Part shown: one piece after another, positions 47,860 through 58,863 of the stretch
Position numbering within the stretch: position 1 is the stretch's first letter
Layout: each line of letters starts with the position of its first letter
NCBI GenBank assembly: GCA_003254905.1
Contig: QANU01040394.1
Coordinates: 107,490-171,489, forward strand
Direction of reading: 5' to 3'
DNA from: Nissolia schottii
Taxonomy: Eukaryota > Streptophyta > Magnoliopsida > Fabales > Fabaceae
Length of the DNA stretch: 64,000 bases
Program-made: the position numbers and the translations under genes
The notes under the pieces: model-generated
Seen by the model: the letters and a program-made list of their open reading frames with translations, nothing else
Told to the model about the DNA's origin: nothing
Databases searched by the model: none

Positions 47860-49702
47860 CTGAACATGGGCAAGAATGTGACCATATTGAAGTCCAATTA
47901 TGCATGAAACTGCAGTTGTCATGGAGTTGTGAACAGGTGGAAAGAATTGTAATCTGTCTTCTATAAGTCCAACCAACATAAGTAGAAGACTAGAATAAGG
48001 CATGCAACAACCATATAAATCAGGGCAAATGAGTAGATTCCACGGATGCCTGACACTTATTCTGTAGAAAACCAATCTTTTAGGTTTATCAACCCATCAC
48101 GGAAACTGGGGCATCATAGAAGGAATTAAAACAGGAAGTGATCAAATAAAAAACCTGAGTTCAGTCAGGTAAGACTGTTCAGAAAAAAAATAAGGACCTC
48201 TAACTCTGTTTTTAATTTTAGAAAGTTTATGGCTGTAATATCATGAGATAATTAATCAGAAAGGAGATAATGTTAACCAGCAATTCAAAACAAGCTTCAA
48301 ATTTCACCCAGCATACCTGAGTTTAAACCCTAAACCAGCATAAATACTCTAAATGAACAAAGTTAACCAATGTAATCCAAGGGAAATATCAAAAGTTTAG
48401 ACTGGCCACCTTAAAATGCCTTCTGGTCAAAAGGAGCATGTCACCATGAAGGTGAACTATCTGAAACTTGGCCCCTAGTAGACATGTTGCACTCCTGGAC
48501 TGTAGATCATCAACAAGGTATTAATGTGTCAGTGCCACATTAGGCAGTAATGCATTGAGCAAAGAAATGGGATCAACTGCAAGATACCTTAAGATTTCTG
48601 TAAACAGGCTTTCCGTAAAGATGGTCAAGACTAAGAATATAGCGATCAATCATTACAGCAGAATTACAGGCAGGTCCAAGATCACCTCTCACTTAACAAT
48701 TCACCTGACATTTAAGTTGAGAACATTGCAAGCATTATGACGTAGATATATTGAATTCCCAGATCAGCAGCGTATTTTGATGAGTGAATTTAAACATGAA
48801 TAAATAAGCATTACAAAACTATCTACATGAGGAACGCGCATATCATATTGCTATTATAAACATTGGATCATTCATCAGCTGTAGCATGAACAACCACATC
48901 TACATTTGTTCCCTAACCATAACTATAACAATCTTCTTTCACCATAAATTTTTCAATATTCTAGAAAACTATGCAGGTCAAATACAAAACAAAAATTGGA
49001 GTAAATAGACGACTGTCACAAAGAGAGAGTGAGGGGGAAAGCAGGTACTGAGCCTACTCTCACCGTATAAATATTGCCACCATCAATTGGGGGCAAAGAA
49101 GAGGTTACAGCAAATTGCCAATCTTGCACATATAGACCATACAGTAACCCCGAGTAAAGTGCTAATAGTATTACTGCAACAAACTTACATAAAAAAAATA
49201 TATGCTAAGGAGAAATATTTGTTAAGTTAAGAGGAAAGGAAAACTACATAAAGAAAATATAAAATATAGTTTATTGATTGCAATAATTGACGAATATTAA
49301 TACAATGCTGACAATTTAAAAGGAAAAACCCCTATTATTGAAATGTAGTTAACTGCTATTAACATATTTAGCGAGGAACTTTGGAGAGTGCCTAGCAAGT
49401 AAAATGTACGTTTTAGTTGTAACTTCTAACTACTGTGGCAGCAAATGGCTGTCTAAGTAATCACGCTTATCACACTAACCAAGGATGATTCTGGTCTTGA
49501 GAGAATCTTAATTGTTAAGCAGATATAGACATATGAGAGCCCTCAAATTGAATAGTATGGAAAACAAAAAATGACATGAAAGCTTTACCAATGCGAGTAA
49601 TAACTTTTGAAGAAACCTAATTCTTTCCATCGCCCAACTGGAAGCCAGATCTCACATAAAGCTGCAACAATGTATCCAATAGAGATCCTCTGGATTCGCA
49701 GA
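47860..49702 (-). pseudogene. Captured HGSNAT-like (DUF1624/DUF5009) gene fragment
   Basis: Five intron-separated exons on the - strand match plant heparan-alpha-glucosaminide N-acetyltransferase-like multi-span proteins. They are about 49589-49702 (QRISIGYIVAALCEIWLP), 49064-49173 (LLALYSGLLYGLYVQDWQF), about 48588-48692 (RGDLGPACNSA and IDRYILSLDHLYGKPVYRNL), 48410-48499 (ECNMSTRGQVSDSSPSW) and about 47860-47935 (TTAVSCIIGLQYGHILAHVQ). In the fourth exon the Cys codon after SPSW is TGA, and a base is missing in the following PFDPEG, so it is broken. The catalytic N-terminal part (luminal loop and first helices) and the last helices are absent. The exons follow the RBX1 piece and precede the kinesin piece. 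Confidence 0.85.
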
Positions 49703-49885
49703 GCATCATATAGTTAGTTATTCTAGCTGCATTTATGTGTACTGCAAACTTGGAATGAGCAATCATGAAAAGATTACCAATGTCACAAATTCACACAGTC
49801 ACAAATCAATGTTGGAACAAAAATTCTGAAATAGGGGGTAAACAGGATCAAAGAGGGTTTAGGAGCAGAGCATAGCATAACATAC

Positions 49886-50260
49886 CCCAAGCTACAGTGC
49901 ATTCCTCGCTAGTGGCGCTAGCCTGGTTAGCCTGGTACTCGATGCCTAATCCATCGATCAAAATCAAGAAAATCACAACGAATTAATCAAAATTATTCCA
50001 CAACGATTCGCAAAAAAATATATAAACACGCTCACATAGATCCATGATGCGATTCCGGCAGATAGCGCAATCATCAACAACAATGTCTGCAATCACAAAC
50101 ACAAACCAAAAAATAAATAAATAAGTGAATTCGTAAAAAAGAAAAGGGAAGAAAAAAAAGAGCAAATTAGGTTTACGCACCCCAAGCCCAGAGAGCGACG
50201 GTATTCCACTTCTTGATCTCGAAGCGCTTGACCTTCTTGGAGGAAGGTCCGGCGCTGCTC
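49886..50260 (-). pseudogene. RBX1: Captured RBX1 (RING-box protein) fragment
   Basis: Three exons on the - strand match RBX1, the RING-H2 subunit that recruits E2 to cullin ligases. Exon 1 (50181 to about 50260) reads [21 protein letters not shown], exon 2 (50036-50086) DIVVDDCAICRNRIMDL, and exon 3 (49886-49945) [20 protein letters not shown]. Splice sites and phases match a spliced gene. No in-frame ATG was found before exon 1, and the exons for the His-rich half of the RING (VCNHAFHFHC onward) are missing. The second Cys of CIEC, a zinc ligand, is Tyr. It cannot form a RING. RBX1 is normally among the most conserved plant proteins, so these changes show relaxed selection after capture. 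Confidence 0.9.
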
Positions 50261-50565
50261 GAGGGAGGTCGTGGGGTGGGTCGCGGAGGACAGGTTTCTT
50301 TCGGCGGAGGTGGGGTCTTTTGGTTGAATGAGCGAGCTTAGAGAGGAGAACAGTATAAAGTTTAAAAGATAGTTAGTAGCGGTTACAAACCGCCGCTAAA
50401 TGGGTCCAGAACATTATCATATAAACCGCCGCAAATTGCTTCGTAACTGCCGTTGACTTCAAATTTATTAGGCGGCTAAAGACAACCGCCGGGGGGAAAC
50501 ACTAAGCTTCTTCTCATTAGTGGCGGTTTTCTATCAACTGCCACAAAATAACCGCCACAAAAAAA

Positions 50566-53480
50566 AGTTTAATCCAGACAACATATTAACGAGGCCGAAC
50601 TTGGACAAAAAATCATTGAATGAACAAGGACCAAGTGCTTTGGTGAAGATATTAGCACATTGATCATTGTGGAGATAGGAAATAGGAGCATGAGACCGCC
50701 TTGACTCTTTTATCTCACAATATGACATTCAATGTCCAAATGCTTTGTCCTCTCGTGGAATATAGGATTGGCCATTATGCGTAACGCGCTTTGGTCGTCA
50801 CCACAAAGCATGGCGAGAGGGGAATAAGTGATGGAGAGATCTCGAAGGAGGTAGGCAAGCCACTGAAGTTCGCACGCAGTGAAAGCTAGAGCACGGTACT
50901 CTACTTCGAAAGAAGAATGAGAAACAATGACTTGCTTTTTGGACTTTTAGGATACAAGAGAATCCCAAAAGAAGAAGCAGAATTCGGAGATGGAGCGTCA
51001 GGTGTCGATAAAGCCTCCCCAGTCAACATCATTGAATCCAAGGAGCTAAGAAGCAAAGCTCCGACTAAAGAAAACATCACGACTAGGAGCACCTTGGAGA
51101 TAGCGAAAAATTTCATGGTGATGAGTCATAGTAGGATGAGCAAGAAATTGACTCAATTGTTGCGTGACAAAGGCAATATCAGGGCATGTAACCATAAGAT
51201 AAGGGAGCCTGCCTATTAAGCGATGATAAGAAGGAATATTAGGATATGGAGTGCCGTTATCTTGACAGAGATGAATTGTAGGATCCAGGGGTCTGGAAGC
51301 AGGTTTAGAGTTGGAAAAACTAATGTCATGAAGGTTCGTGCAGTATTTTCTCTTGGAAAGAGAAATACCCTTCTTGCTACCTCCATTCGCAAGAAATAGT
51401 GAAGTTGTCCCAAGTCCTTGATGGTAAATTTCAAGTTTAGAATGTTCTTAATGGAGGCAAACTCTACAAGATTAGTTCCTGCCAAAATGATGTCGTTGAC
51501 ATAAACTAGAACTACAATGAAAGAAGTGGGTAAAACTTTAGTGAAGAGTGTATGATCTGAAGGAGCCTAAGAGAAGCCAAACTGAAGAAGAACTTGTGAG
51601 AACTTCTCAAACTATTGTCAGCTCACTTTTTTCAAGCCATAAAGAGACTTGAGAAGTTTACAAACTTTGATGTGACTGGGAGATAGAAAACTAGGAGGTA
51701 AGAGTATGCAAACATCTTCATTAAGTTCAAGCATTTAGACCTAATTACGACCGTGTCTTGTGCAAGACACCCTTACAGCAACTTCAACTATCTCTCTGGA
51801 CCCTTTATTCCATGTGAGATGAATAATTGTCTCACGCAAAACACATCAAATAGTGACTCTCGGTGCTCTCTGAATCCTTTATTTCGCTCGAGATGTAATC
51901 CTAGTCCCTTTGTTTCGCGTGAGATGCATCTTTGAGCTCTAAATTTTCTCATTTTCTTGAGCTTTGAACCTTGAAACACTTAACCAAACATACCAGAGAT
52001 AACAAGCCAACTTTATTCAACCAAAAATGCAATAAAATAACCAAATCCTAACATATCCTAACTAAAAACTAATAGAAAAGATGAACAAGGATAACTCTTA
52101 TTGGAGAGTTATCAATTGTTGGCTAAGTAACCTAAATCTAGAGCTAGATAGGTGACCTAGTCTAAAATGCCAAATACAAGGCTCAGGAATGTTGTTAGTT
52201 TAGGGAACTTCTACTTGACTTGAGTAAGTTGTTGATGTCTTTGAACTTTTCTCATAATCCAAGTAATATAATTCATAATGGTGCTAACCATAACTAATCA
52301 TCTTCACGTTCAAGTCTCGTATGACACAAACTGAAGAGGAAGAACTTGGCAAAAACTTTTCACATGGCAGCAATTTAGAATTGGAGATCAAATTAACTCC
52401 AAAATTAGGAACAAACAACACATTGACAATGGTAAGGGTTGGTGAAAAGGTTATTGTACTAGAAAACTTAGCTAGCACACTGTTTCCATTTGGTAATTGT
52501 ATTTTGATAGGTTTAATCTTTGAATATGTGGGGTTCCAGTATAAAGAGGTACAAATATGATTAGTTGCACCTGAATCAAAGATCCAGGTGCCAAGAACAG
52601 AACTGAATTGCAAAGTCAATACAATATGCTTACCATTAGAGTTGTTGTTAAGATTCTTTTGTGGCATAATATTGCTCACTTGAGAAGTACGAACCAAGTT
52701 ACTAGAACTTGAGGGTTGTAAATCCTTCTATTTGCTACAAAATTGTTCTTATTTAACTTTCAATTAGGTGAAAAGCCATGTTTATAGTGGCATTATTCCA
52801 TTGTATGCCTTGGCTTGTTGCAGAACATGCAATGCTTGGAAGAATCACTTAAGGTTGATCCTTTGTTCTTGTTGTAATACTTCTTTCCACCAGAATTGGC
52901 AACATTAACCAATGTTGTTGACTCAATAGGGGATTTAATGGAATTCTCTCTTTCTTGTTGTGTAATCATGGAAAATATACGATTCAAAAGAGGCAAGGGC
53001 ATTTTCATCAAGATCTGTGACCTAACTTGTGAATAATTATCATCTAAATCGATTAGAAACCTTAGAGCATAGTCATGATCTCTTAAAATCCTCATATTAT
53101 GAGATGCATCACAAGTGCACCTTACAACACATGAACACTCATCAATAGGCCTAGGGTTTTCTGATTTTTCCCACAATGGTTTTAATTCGGTGAAAAACTC
53201 AGTCACAGATAAGGCACCCTGCTTCAGTGTATGAAGATCTTGTTGTAGCTTGGCGATTATGAGTAAATTGGCTTGTGAGAAACATTCCTTCAGATCGCGC
53301 CATACACAAGCAACATCATCCATTGAATCTGCACTCTTCACTATTGTTGGTGAAATTGCGTGCATCAACCATTGGTGAACAAGGTTATTGCATCGTTCCT
53401 AGGCTCATGCAGAGGATAAAACTCCCTCGACTTTTGAATTGTTCCACCAAGAAACTTGAACTTGTTTTTTGAGATTAACA
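50566..53480 (-). mobile_element. Degenerate Ty1/copia retrotransposon, no integrase core seen
   Basis: On the - strand the order is gag (53368-52793, with FCNKPRH as a damaged zinc knuckle), protease (52697-52284, WIFDSGATNHI), then reverse transcriptase (about 51720-51216: SPSHIKVCKLLKSLYGLK; catalytic YVDD reads YVND) and RNase H (about 50930-50566: DQCANIFTKALGP). Integrase is not visible between protease and reverse transcriptase; that interval is occupied by an unrelated LTR-like repeat (51740-52130). Frameshifts and stops are frequent. No LTR pair could be assigned. The 3' end abuts the Pack-CACTA element. Confidence 0.85.
51740..52130 (-). mobile_element. LTR-like repeat, copy 1 (inside copia)
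   Basis: Read on the - strand it starts TGATAACTCTCCAATAAGAG and matches 63302 onward, sharing GAGTTAT, TTAAGTGTTT, CAAGAAAATGAGA and several CTCACGCGAGA words. It may be a solo LTR or a truncated element. It replaces part of the host copia. Confidence 0.55.
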
Positions 53481-53521
53481 CTTGCCTCATTAATATATAG
53501 GATACATTGACGGTGAAGGCT

Positions 53522-54650
53522 TCGATGCACCTTATAAGTATGATACGTGATGCGCCTTATGGACTAGGGTGGAGTATTTGTATTTAGTTACATTTTTAAA
53601 ATGTGGTTAAATATATTTTGGAAATGTGCTTAAATATACTTCCAATTTTGTCCTCACCATTAACCTCACTTTTGGCTCTCTACACCTCCCTTTCTAGCCC
53701 TCCGTTGCCACTGTCTTCCTTCAACAACCTCTTCTAACCGCCATTGCCATACGTCGGAACACCATTAACAAATGAAAAAATATGCACAGAGCAACCACAA
53801 CTAAAGATCAAATCCACCATTAAAAGGGAAATACCCAAATTATAGATTTGCTAAGATCTTTCCATAAAAATTGCTCCCCAGTGCTGAATGCAACAAAATT
53901 GCTCAAAGACTAACAAAACACATTAAACCTATCAAAATCACAAATCAAGCAATAATAAAAGAACTTGATAAAAAATAAGATGAAACTAGAAAATAAAATA
54001 GAATTGATGCCCTTGACTAGTTCGGCTCCCACCACTTGTCTACACCACCACACAACCTAGAACTAGAGATAATGCAACAACAGTGTCTCGTGTGTTTTTG
54101 CAATGGGTAGAGGCAACTTGACGAGGTTGGTTCAAGCAATGATGAGGCAGTGTGGTTAGACGATTCGTAGCTGAAAAGCCTTCACGATAATGGTGGCTAT
54201 CAGCACCGCCACCAGTGATTGAGGACCACTCAAATTAGATCTGGTTGCTGTCCAAGTGGCTTGCGTCGTCTTCGTGGTCCTGCCTGTCGCGCTCTGCCCC
54301 TTTTGTGACTACCACGCACCACCATGGCTCTGCAACTGAGAGTGAGCTTGAAGGTCATGGTCGGAGGTGAAGAAGAAATGATAGATACCATTGATGGGGA
54401 GAGGGTGGCAAGTGTGGGGGTGTGTGAGAGAGGGAAAAAGGGTTAGAAACAATTCTGGTGACCTAACGACGAGATCTGATCAAGAGTGGTGGTGGGGGTT
54501 ATATAAAGGAGGGGGAGATGGTTGAGAGGGGAAGAACGGGTTGCAGAGAGGGAAAATGAGAGTGGAGAGAGGAATTTAATTTAAATTACTATAGTAACCC
54601 CATAGACCATCATGCACCTAATTTTTTTTAATAAGGTGCATCAAGCACTC
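53522..54650. mobile_element. TIR element with GATGCACCTTAT ends
   Basis: CGATGCACCTTATAAG (53524-53539) is mirrored by TAATAAGGTGCATCAAG near 54632-54648. The interior is GC-richer between 54000 and 54560 and has no clear protein. A piece of the left end is also present at 44610-44660 in the duplicated gag segment. Superfamily not determined. Confidence 0.45.
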
Positions 54651-54822
54651 TAACATACAAGGATCGAATTAACCTTTGCGTACATCGACATGAAACTTAA
54701 AAGTACATGAACTAGCAGATTTAAGCACGTATATTTCCTAGCTAATTAAATAAATAATAGATCCCAAGTTTAAAAAAGAAAAGGGAAAAAAAAAGAAGCC
54801 ATTATTGAATGCGTAGACAAAG

Positions 54823-55719
54823 TCATCTTCCTCCTGCATAATAGTTTTGGATTTCGACTTTACCATTATCATTGCCAGTAAAAATGCTTCCATAATTGCC
54901 AAGAAGCCCTCCTGCATTTTGCATGCGACCACCACGAAGAGGTGGCGATGAAACGTTGTTCACGTTGTTGTCATCAGTGTCAGATTGGCAAGAGATGCGA
55001 TGCCTCTGAATGACAGAATTAGCACAATGAGGGCAATAAGTAGGCTGCCAAATCCCAGTTCGACGGACTTCATCAAACATGTAAAGCAAGGCATGAACTG
55101 GGTGCTGATGAGGGCCATCCACCACAAAATCAAAACGACCATCTTTAACTCTAATCCTTTTGACTGCCACAGAAAGGCCTACGTCCTTATTAACATAATA
55201 ATGTGTCCAGCTCCCCATGTAAGGCTTGTCAACACTGCTCTTTCTCTTCCACTCACAAATTAGAAGACCCCTCCCTGTTCCACTCTCATGAAGTTTAAAA
55301 ACCGTTTCTGTAATACCACCCCATGCATTAGTAGTAAGAGAAGTACGCCTCTCACTCCCACTTTCAGACGAACCATCAAATGAACCGAAAACATTGGAGG
55401 ATACTACCCGGAGAAGATCTGCTCCAGCTTTGCGCACTCTTGTGGAATACCAATATGAGCCATTATCGGGACGGGTTTTGATTTCGATGAACTCGTGATT
55501 CTCGGTGTTGCCTTGTCTTTTTAGAGATAAATAGTGGCGACAACTTAAGTCACCTACCTTGTACGCCACTCCCCATCTCTCGGTCGTTCCTTCTTTTCCA
55601 GTAATTACCTCTTTTCCATGGAAGCGAATTATGGCAGCAGAGTCTCCAAGTTGAACTTGGCAAGAACGATCTGGATCTCCTGTGCTAAGACGAAGACCCG
55701 TGGGAGGACTGTTTCCCAT
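54823..55719 (-). CDS. MGNS-family protein 4 (unrecognised family), intact
   Basis: A single-exon frame of 298 residues from MGNSPPTGLRLSTGDPDRSC to the end NYYAGGR. Function is unknown. Blocks shared with the paralogs are QVQLGDSAAI near residue 20, GVAYKVGDLSCRHY near 50, GGITETV near 134, KRKSSVDKPYMGS...THYYVN near 160, GLSVAVKRIRV near 180, VDGPHQHPVHALLYMFDEVR near 195, and PTYCPHCA with a Cys pair. The C-terminal tail is Asn/Gly-rich and polar. There is no signal peptide or transmembrane helix, so it is probably cytosolic or nuclear. A 5' flank and Aux/IAA exons 3-4 remnant follow upstream (55.96-57.54 kb). The TATA block seen at copies 1-3 is not evident here. All conserved blocks are present, so this is one of the two best candidates for an active gene. 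Confidence 0.8.
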   Translation of the reverse strand: MGNSPPTGLRLSTGDPDRSCQVQLGDSAAIIRFHGKEVITGKEGTTERWGVAYKVGDLSCRHYLSLKRQGNTENHEFIEIKTRPDNGSYWYSTRVRKAGADLLRVVSSNVFGSFDGSSESGSERRTSLTTNAWGGITETVFKLHESGTGRGLLICEWKRKSSVDKPYMGSWTHYYVNKDVGLSVAVKRIRVKDGRFDFVVDGPHQHPVHALLYMFDEVRRTGIWQPTYCPHCANSVIQRHRISCQSDTDDNNVNNVSSPPLRGGRMQNAGGLLGNYGSIFTGNDNGKVEIQNYYAGGR

Positions 55720-55959
55720 TCTGTATTATGTATTGTTGATATTTGATTTGATGATCAAACATATAAATGAATGAATGAATGAATGAATATACGATATTGT
55801 TGACATAGCGTTATTCTTCAGCATGTATATGGCAGCAGCATCTCATTCCTCCACCTCCGACTCATTTCTTTAATTATTCGATCCTTCCATGACATGACCC
55901 TCTACTTTTTTTCTTATAATTAATTGGTTCTTGAGAGGTTGTAGTGTTGTACATCCCCA

Positions 55960-56640
55960 TCCGATGTGCCGTGCTGAAAACTTCATCCATTCATTCATTA
56001 TTCATTATACTATTTCATGTCATGTCATGTATACATGAAGAGATGAATTTTCAACATGAGAAATGCTTAATGCCCCGATTTTCAGCCAGAGTTTTAATTG
56101 CACGGTTGGCTTGTTGGTTTGTGATTGGTTATGCTTTGTATTTTCTCTCTCATGTTAGTTCAATTTTCTTTTTCTCCAATAAACACACAAGACACGTCCG
56201 TATGTAATCGGCCAGCCCATTTCAGGATGTGTAGCACTTCAACATCACTAGAAGTAGTAGTTGGGGTGGAGTACTCACCTGTCATAGTGGAGAGTAGGGT
56301 ATAATAAAATTCAATTTGTCTTATCAAAAGCGTGAATGCAATGTGAAAGGGCAAAAATCTATGGCAATGTACCGGCCACCTAATTAGAGATATGAGACAC
56401 AAAATAAATTATTGCTCTTTTCGATATTCCCTTTATCTTTTTTTTTAAACAGTATTCTCTTTATTTGGAATAAAAGTTTACAATCGTTGAGTTTTTCTTT
56501 AGCACAATTGCAGTTATCTTATCACTTTCTCGTTTCTCCTCCATAGCTTAATTAGAATCAATGAATATTCTTAGTTGATAAGTTACTCTCTCTATTTGAT
56601 TTTGATGCTGAGAAAAAAAATATATAAAGAATTTATACTG
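55960..56640 (-). repeat. 5' flank of MGNS gene 4, duplicated at 32.4-33.0 kb
   Basis: Words such as GATGAATTTTCAACAT, GGTATAATAAAA and ACAAAATAAATTATTGC occur in the same order at 32385-32965. It is non-coding and marks the extent of the amplified unit. Confidence 0.55.
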
Positions 56641-57540
56641 GTTCCATGAGTTGATGAAATATAAAGGAGTTTTATATGAATAAGTTAATTAATTCTTATT
56701 TTCTTTACCATAAATGCTATTTATACATCCCTAAATATAGCCGCTCAACAACAGATAAACAAATTTATCAAATAGATAAATAAGTTTTATAAAATAGATA
56801 AACAAAGATTGTCAAACACTAAAATAGGAACAATATTTAAACACGTGTGCACAAGAACACATAAATGTTTGGTGAATGTTTGTTTCTATGTTTTGAAGTA
56901 ATATTAAACTCGTATATGCACAAACACATGAAAATATTTAGTGACAAGTTTTGATTATTTTTTGTGTAATGTTTGTTTCTCTGTTTTATAATGTTTATTC
57001 TTTTGTTAAATAATAGTTAGGTGGCTGTGTTTGAAGTGTAAAAATAAGGTGATATTTATTTACCAATATATAAAACGTTCATTATGTTAAATATTATGAT
57101 GATGCTATTATCATTGGCAAGTGTAGGTCTATTTGGCTAGATCTCGTGGAATTTCTGATTTTGATAAGTTGAGTGAAAGTAGACTGATGGTTCAGAATAT
57201 ATTCTCATCACCTATGAACACAAGGATGGTGATTACATGCTAGTTGATGATGTTCCATGGGAATAAGCGCATATTATGGCACATATATAGTGCTGTGCAT
57301 TTTCTAAATTTGGTTTCTATGAGATGTCTCTTTGGGTGTTTGGCAATTGATTAATTAGTACAGTGAAGCTAATTGTTTATTTACAACCAAATTTTCAAAG
57401 GAATTATTTTATTATATGACAAATATCAGAATCAACTAAGGACAAATTTGTGAGTATTTAATTTTGAATTGGTCTTATTTGTTATTATTTTAGGGTGTTC
57501 ACCGACTCTTGCAAGGGACTGAGGATAATGAACTAGGTAG
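56637..57540 (+). pseudogene. Aux/IAA remnant C (exons 3 and 4)
   Basis: A copy of the intact gene from late intron 2 through exon 4. The exon 3 equivalent (about 57127-57263) includes GATAAGTTGAGTGAAAGTAG and GATGATGTTCCATGGGA. The exon 4 equivalent (about 57493-57536) includes TTCACCGACTCTTGCAAGG and AGGATAATGAACTAGG. In DGDWM the Trp codon is TAC, and exon 4 lacks the codons for KSSEAIG. Unlike the intact gene, this copy keeps TGGGA at the exon 3 end, which would code Glu. Frameshifts in exon 3 disable it. A 350-base AT-rich insertion interrupts the intron. Confidence 0.8.
56712..57055. mobile_element. MITE-like insertion in Aux/IAA remnant C
   Basis: The intron 2 copy is interrupted between TTTACCA (about 56705) and a second TTTACCA (about 57059). 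The inserted ends TAAATGCTATTTATACATC and GTGTAAAAATAAGGTGATAT are loosely inverted. It is AT-rich with no coding capacity. Confidence 0.45.
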
Positions 57541-58800
57541 GGATGACAATATTATATCTATCGATCTCTGCTTTTTATCTAGGCAAAAAAAATCATCAAT
57601 CACATCATTTAGCCATATCACACAGCCCGTTTGACAAAACTCAGTTACACTCACTAACTGTGTGATTTAAACCTTTTTTCTTATATACGAGATTTAAATG
57701 CATAAATGAGTGGAATGAGTGAGATTATGAGGTTCGTTAACATGAAATTTGAGGAAGGGAAAATATGAATAAGGCAGGATACTATGAGGAGTGAATCTTG
57801 GGAGAGTGAACGATCTCTGCTTCTCAGCCCAACTCCCTTGTGGATGAATCTTTCTTTCACTCAAAATTGTGTTCTCTGGAGACGTCCCCTGGATTTTCTC
57901 GATCTCTTAGTGTTTTTAGATCTTAGGAGTGTGGGTTATGGTAGTTATGGTCCTCTGATTCTATGTCTTTTCTCCTTTCTATTATCTCCCCTTTTGTGCT
58001 CCAAGACTTCTTTGTCTTAGGCTGGCTTGAACGTTAGGCCCGAGGACCTATCCTCTTGGGCTATGGCGCAAATTAAAGCCTCTCGTGATGGGTTGCTATC
58101 CGCCTTCTCTCTCTTCCCAAGGCCCACTCCTTTTTTCCTAAGACAAACAAAACTCTCTTTTTGCTCCCCCTAACTTTAGCTATAACATGCATGTCTTAAA
58201 AAGGGTGCAAAGGGTAAGGGTTTTAGGCTAGTTGAAGGATGATGTCTGCAAGTTCAGAGAAAACCCCCTTTCTAGATCCTGACATGGGCTAACCGCGGGA
58301 GAGGGCATCTTTTGAGACAACAACTCTATAGCTTAAGGATTGACCAAGGGTCTTGGGCTGATCTCCTTGATATCTGGGAGCACATGGACAAAATCCAAAG
58401 TCCTCTAATCCAAATCCTCTCACAGTTCCTCTCTTGTTCTTCATGTGGGTCCATCACGGGTACATGAAACATCATCCTATGCCTCTTTCTTAATTCCTAC
58501 ATTAAGAACAAGTGTTACTACTATTAATCCTCTTAAAAGTGTTCTTAATTAGGTGTTACAAATGGGTTTGCATCACTTTGTCCTCTGAATATTTGGATAA
58601 TACTATATTGCTATATGACATTATCATATCAACAACATTAGAGACTAAAAAAATTAACTTATAAAGCTGTTGAGAAGGGAGACTAAGTAGAATCTATTAC
58701 TCACAGTAAGTATATGAAGCTACTCATCTACAATTTTTTATGTTCACTCATATTACAGATATCAAACACACAAGTTGGATCTTTTAGCTTAGTAAATACA
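57541..58800. other. Gene-free segment between remnant C and MGNS gene 5
   Basis: This contains a moderately GC-rich stretch (57780-58460) with a 78-codon frame lacking family character. It may be part of a decayed retroelement, but no motif was recognised. Confidence 0.35.
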
Positions 58801-58863
58801 TAATACCCCAGCATCAATTTTTTTTTCAAGAAAAAAAAAGGTCACATCAGTACATAAAATTAT

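Larger units (their letters stand above)
44865..50565. mobile_element. Pack-CACTA element carrying pieces of three host genes
   Basis: The left end CACTACAAGAGAAATAGCAT is a CACTA terminus. Subterminal motifs are GCCGCTAAATG and AACCGCC (44900-45110 and 50375-50560), a different motif set from the elements at 22-27 kb. The right end is imperfect: CTTCTCATTAGTG at 50509-50521 looks like a drifted terminus, but motif copies continue to about 50560, so the exact edge is unresolved. The interior contains, on the - strand in order, exon-intron fragments of RBX1, of an HGSNAT-like membrane acyltransferase, and of a kinesin-4. No transposase was seen. Introns are kept, so capture was from DNA, not mRNA. 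Confidence 0.8.

Noticed and set aside
46677-50260. Three functional genes (RBX1, HGSNAT-like, kinesin)
   Set aside because: Each lacks large parts, with a premature TGA, small deletions and a lost zinc ligand; all lie between CACTA subterminal repeats.
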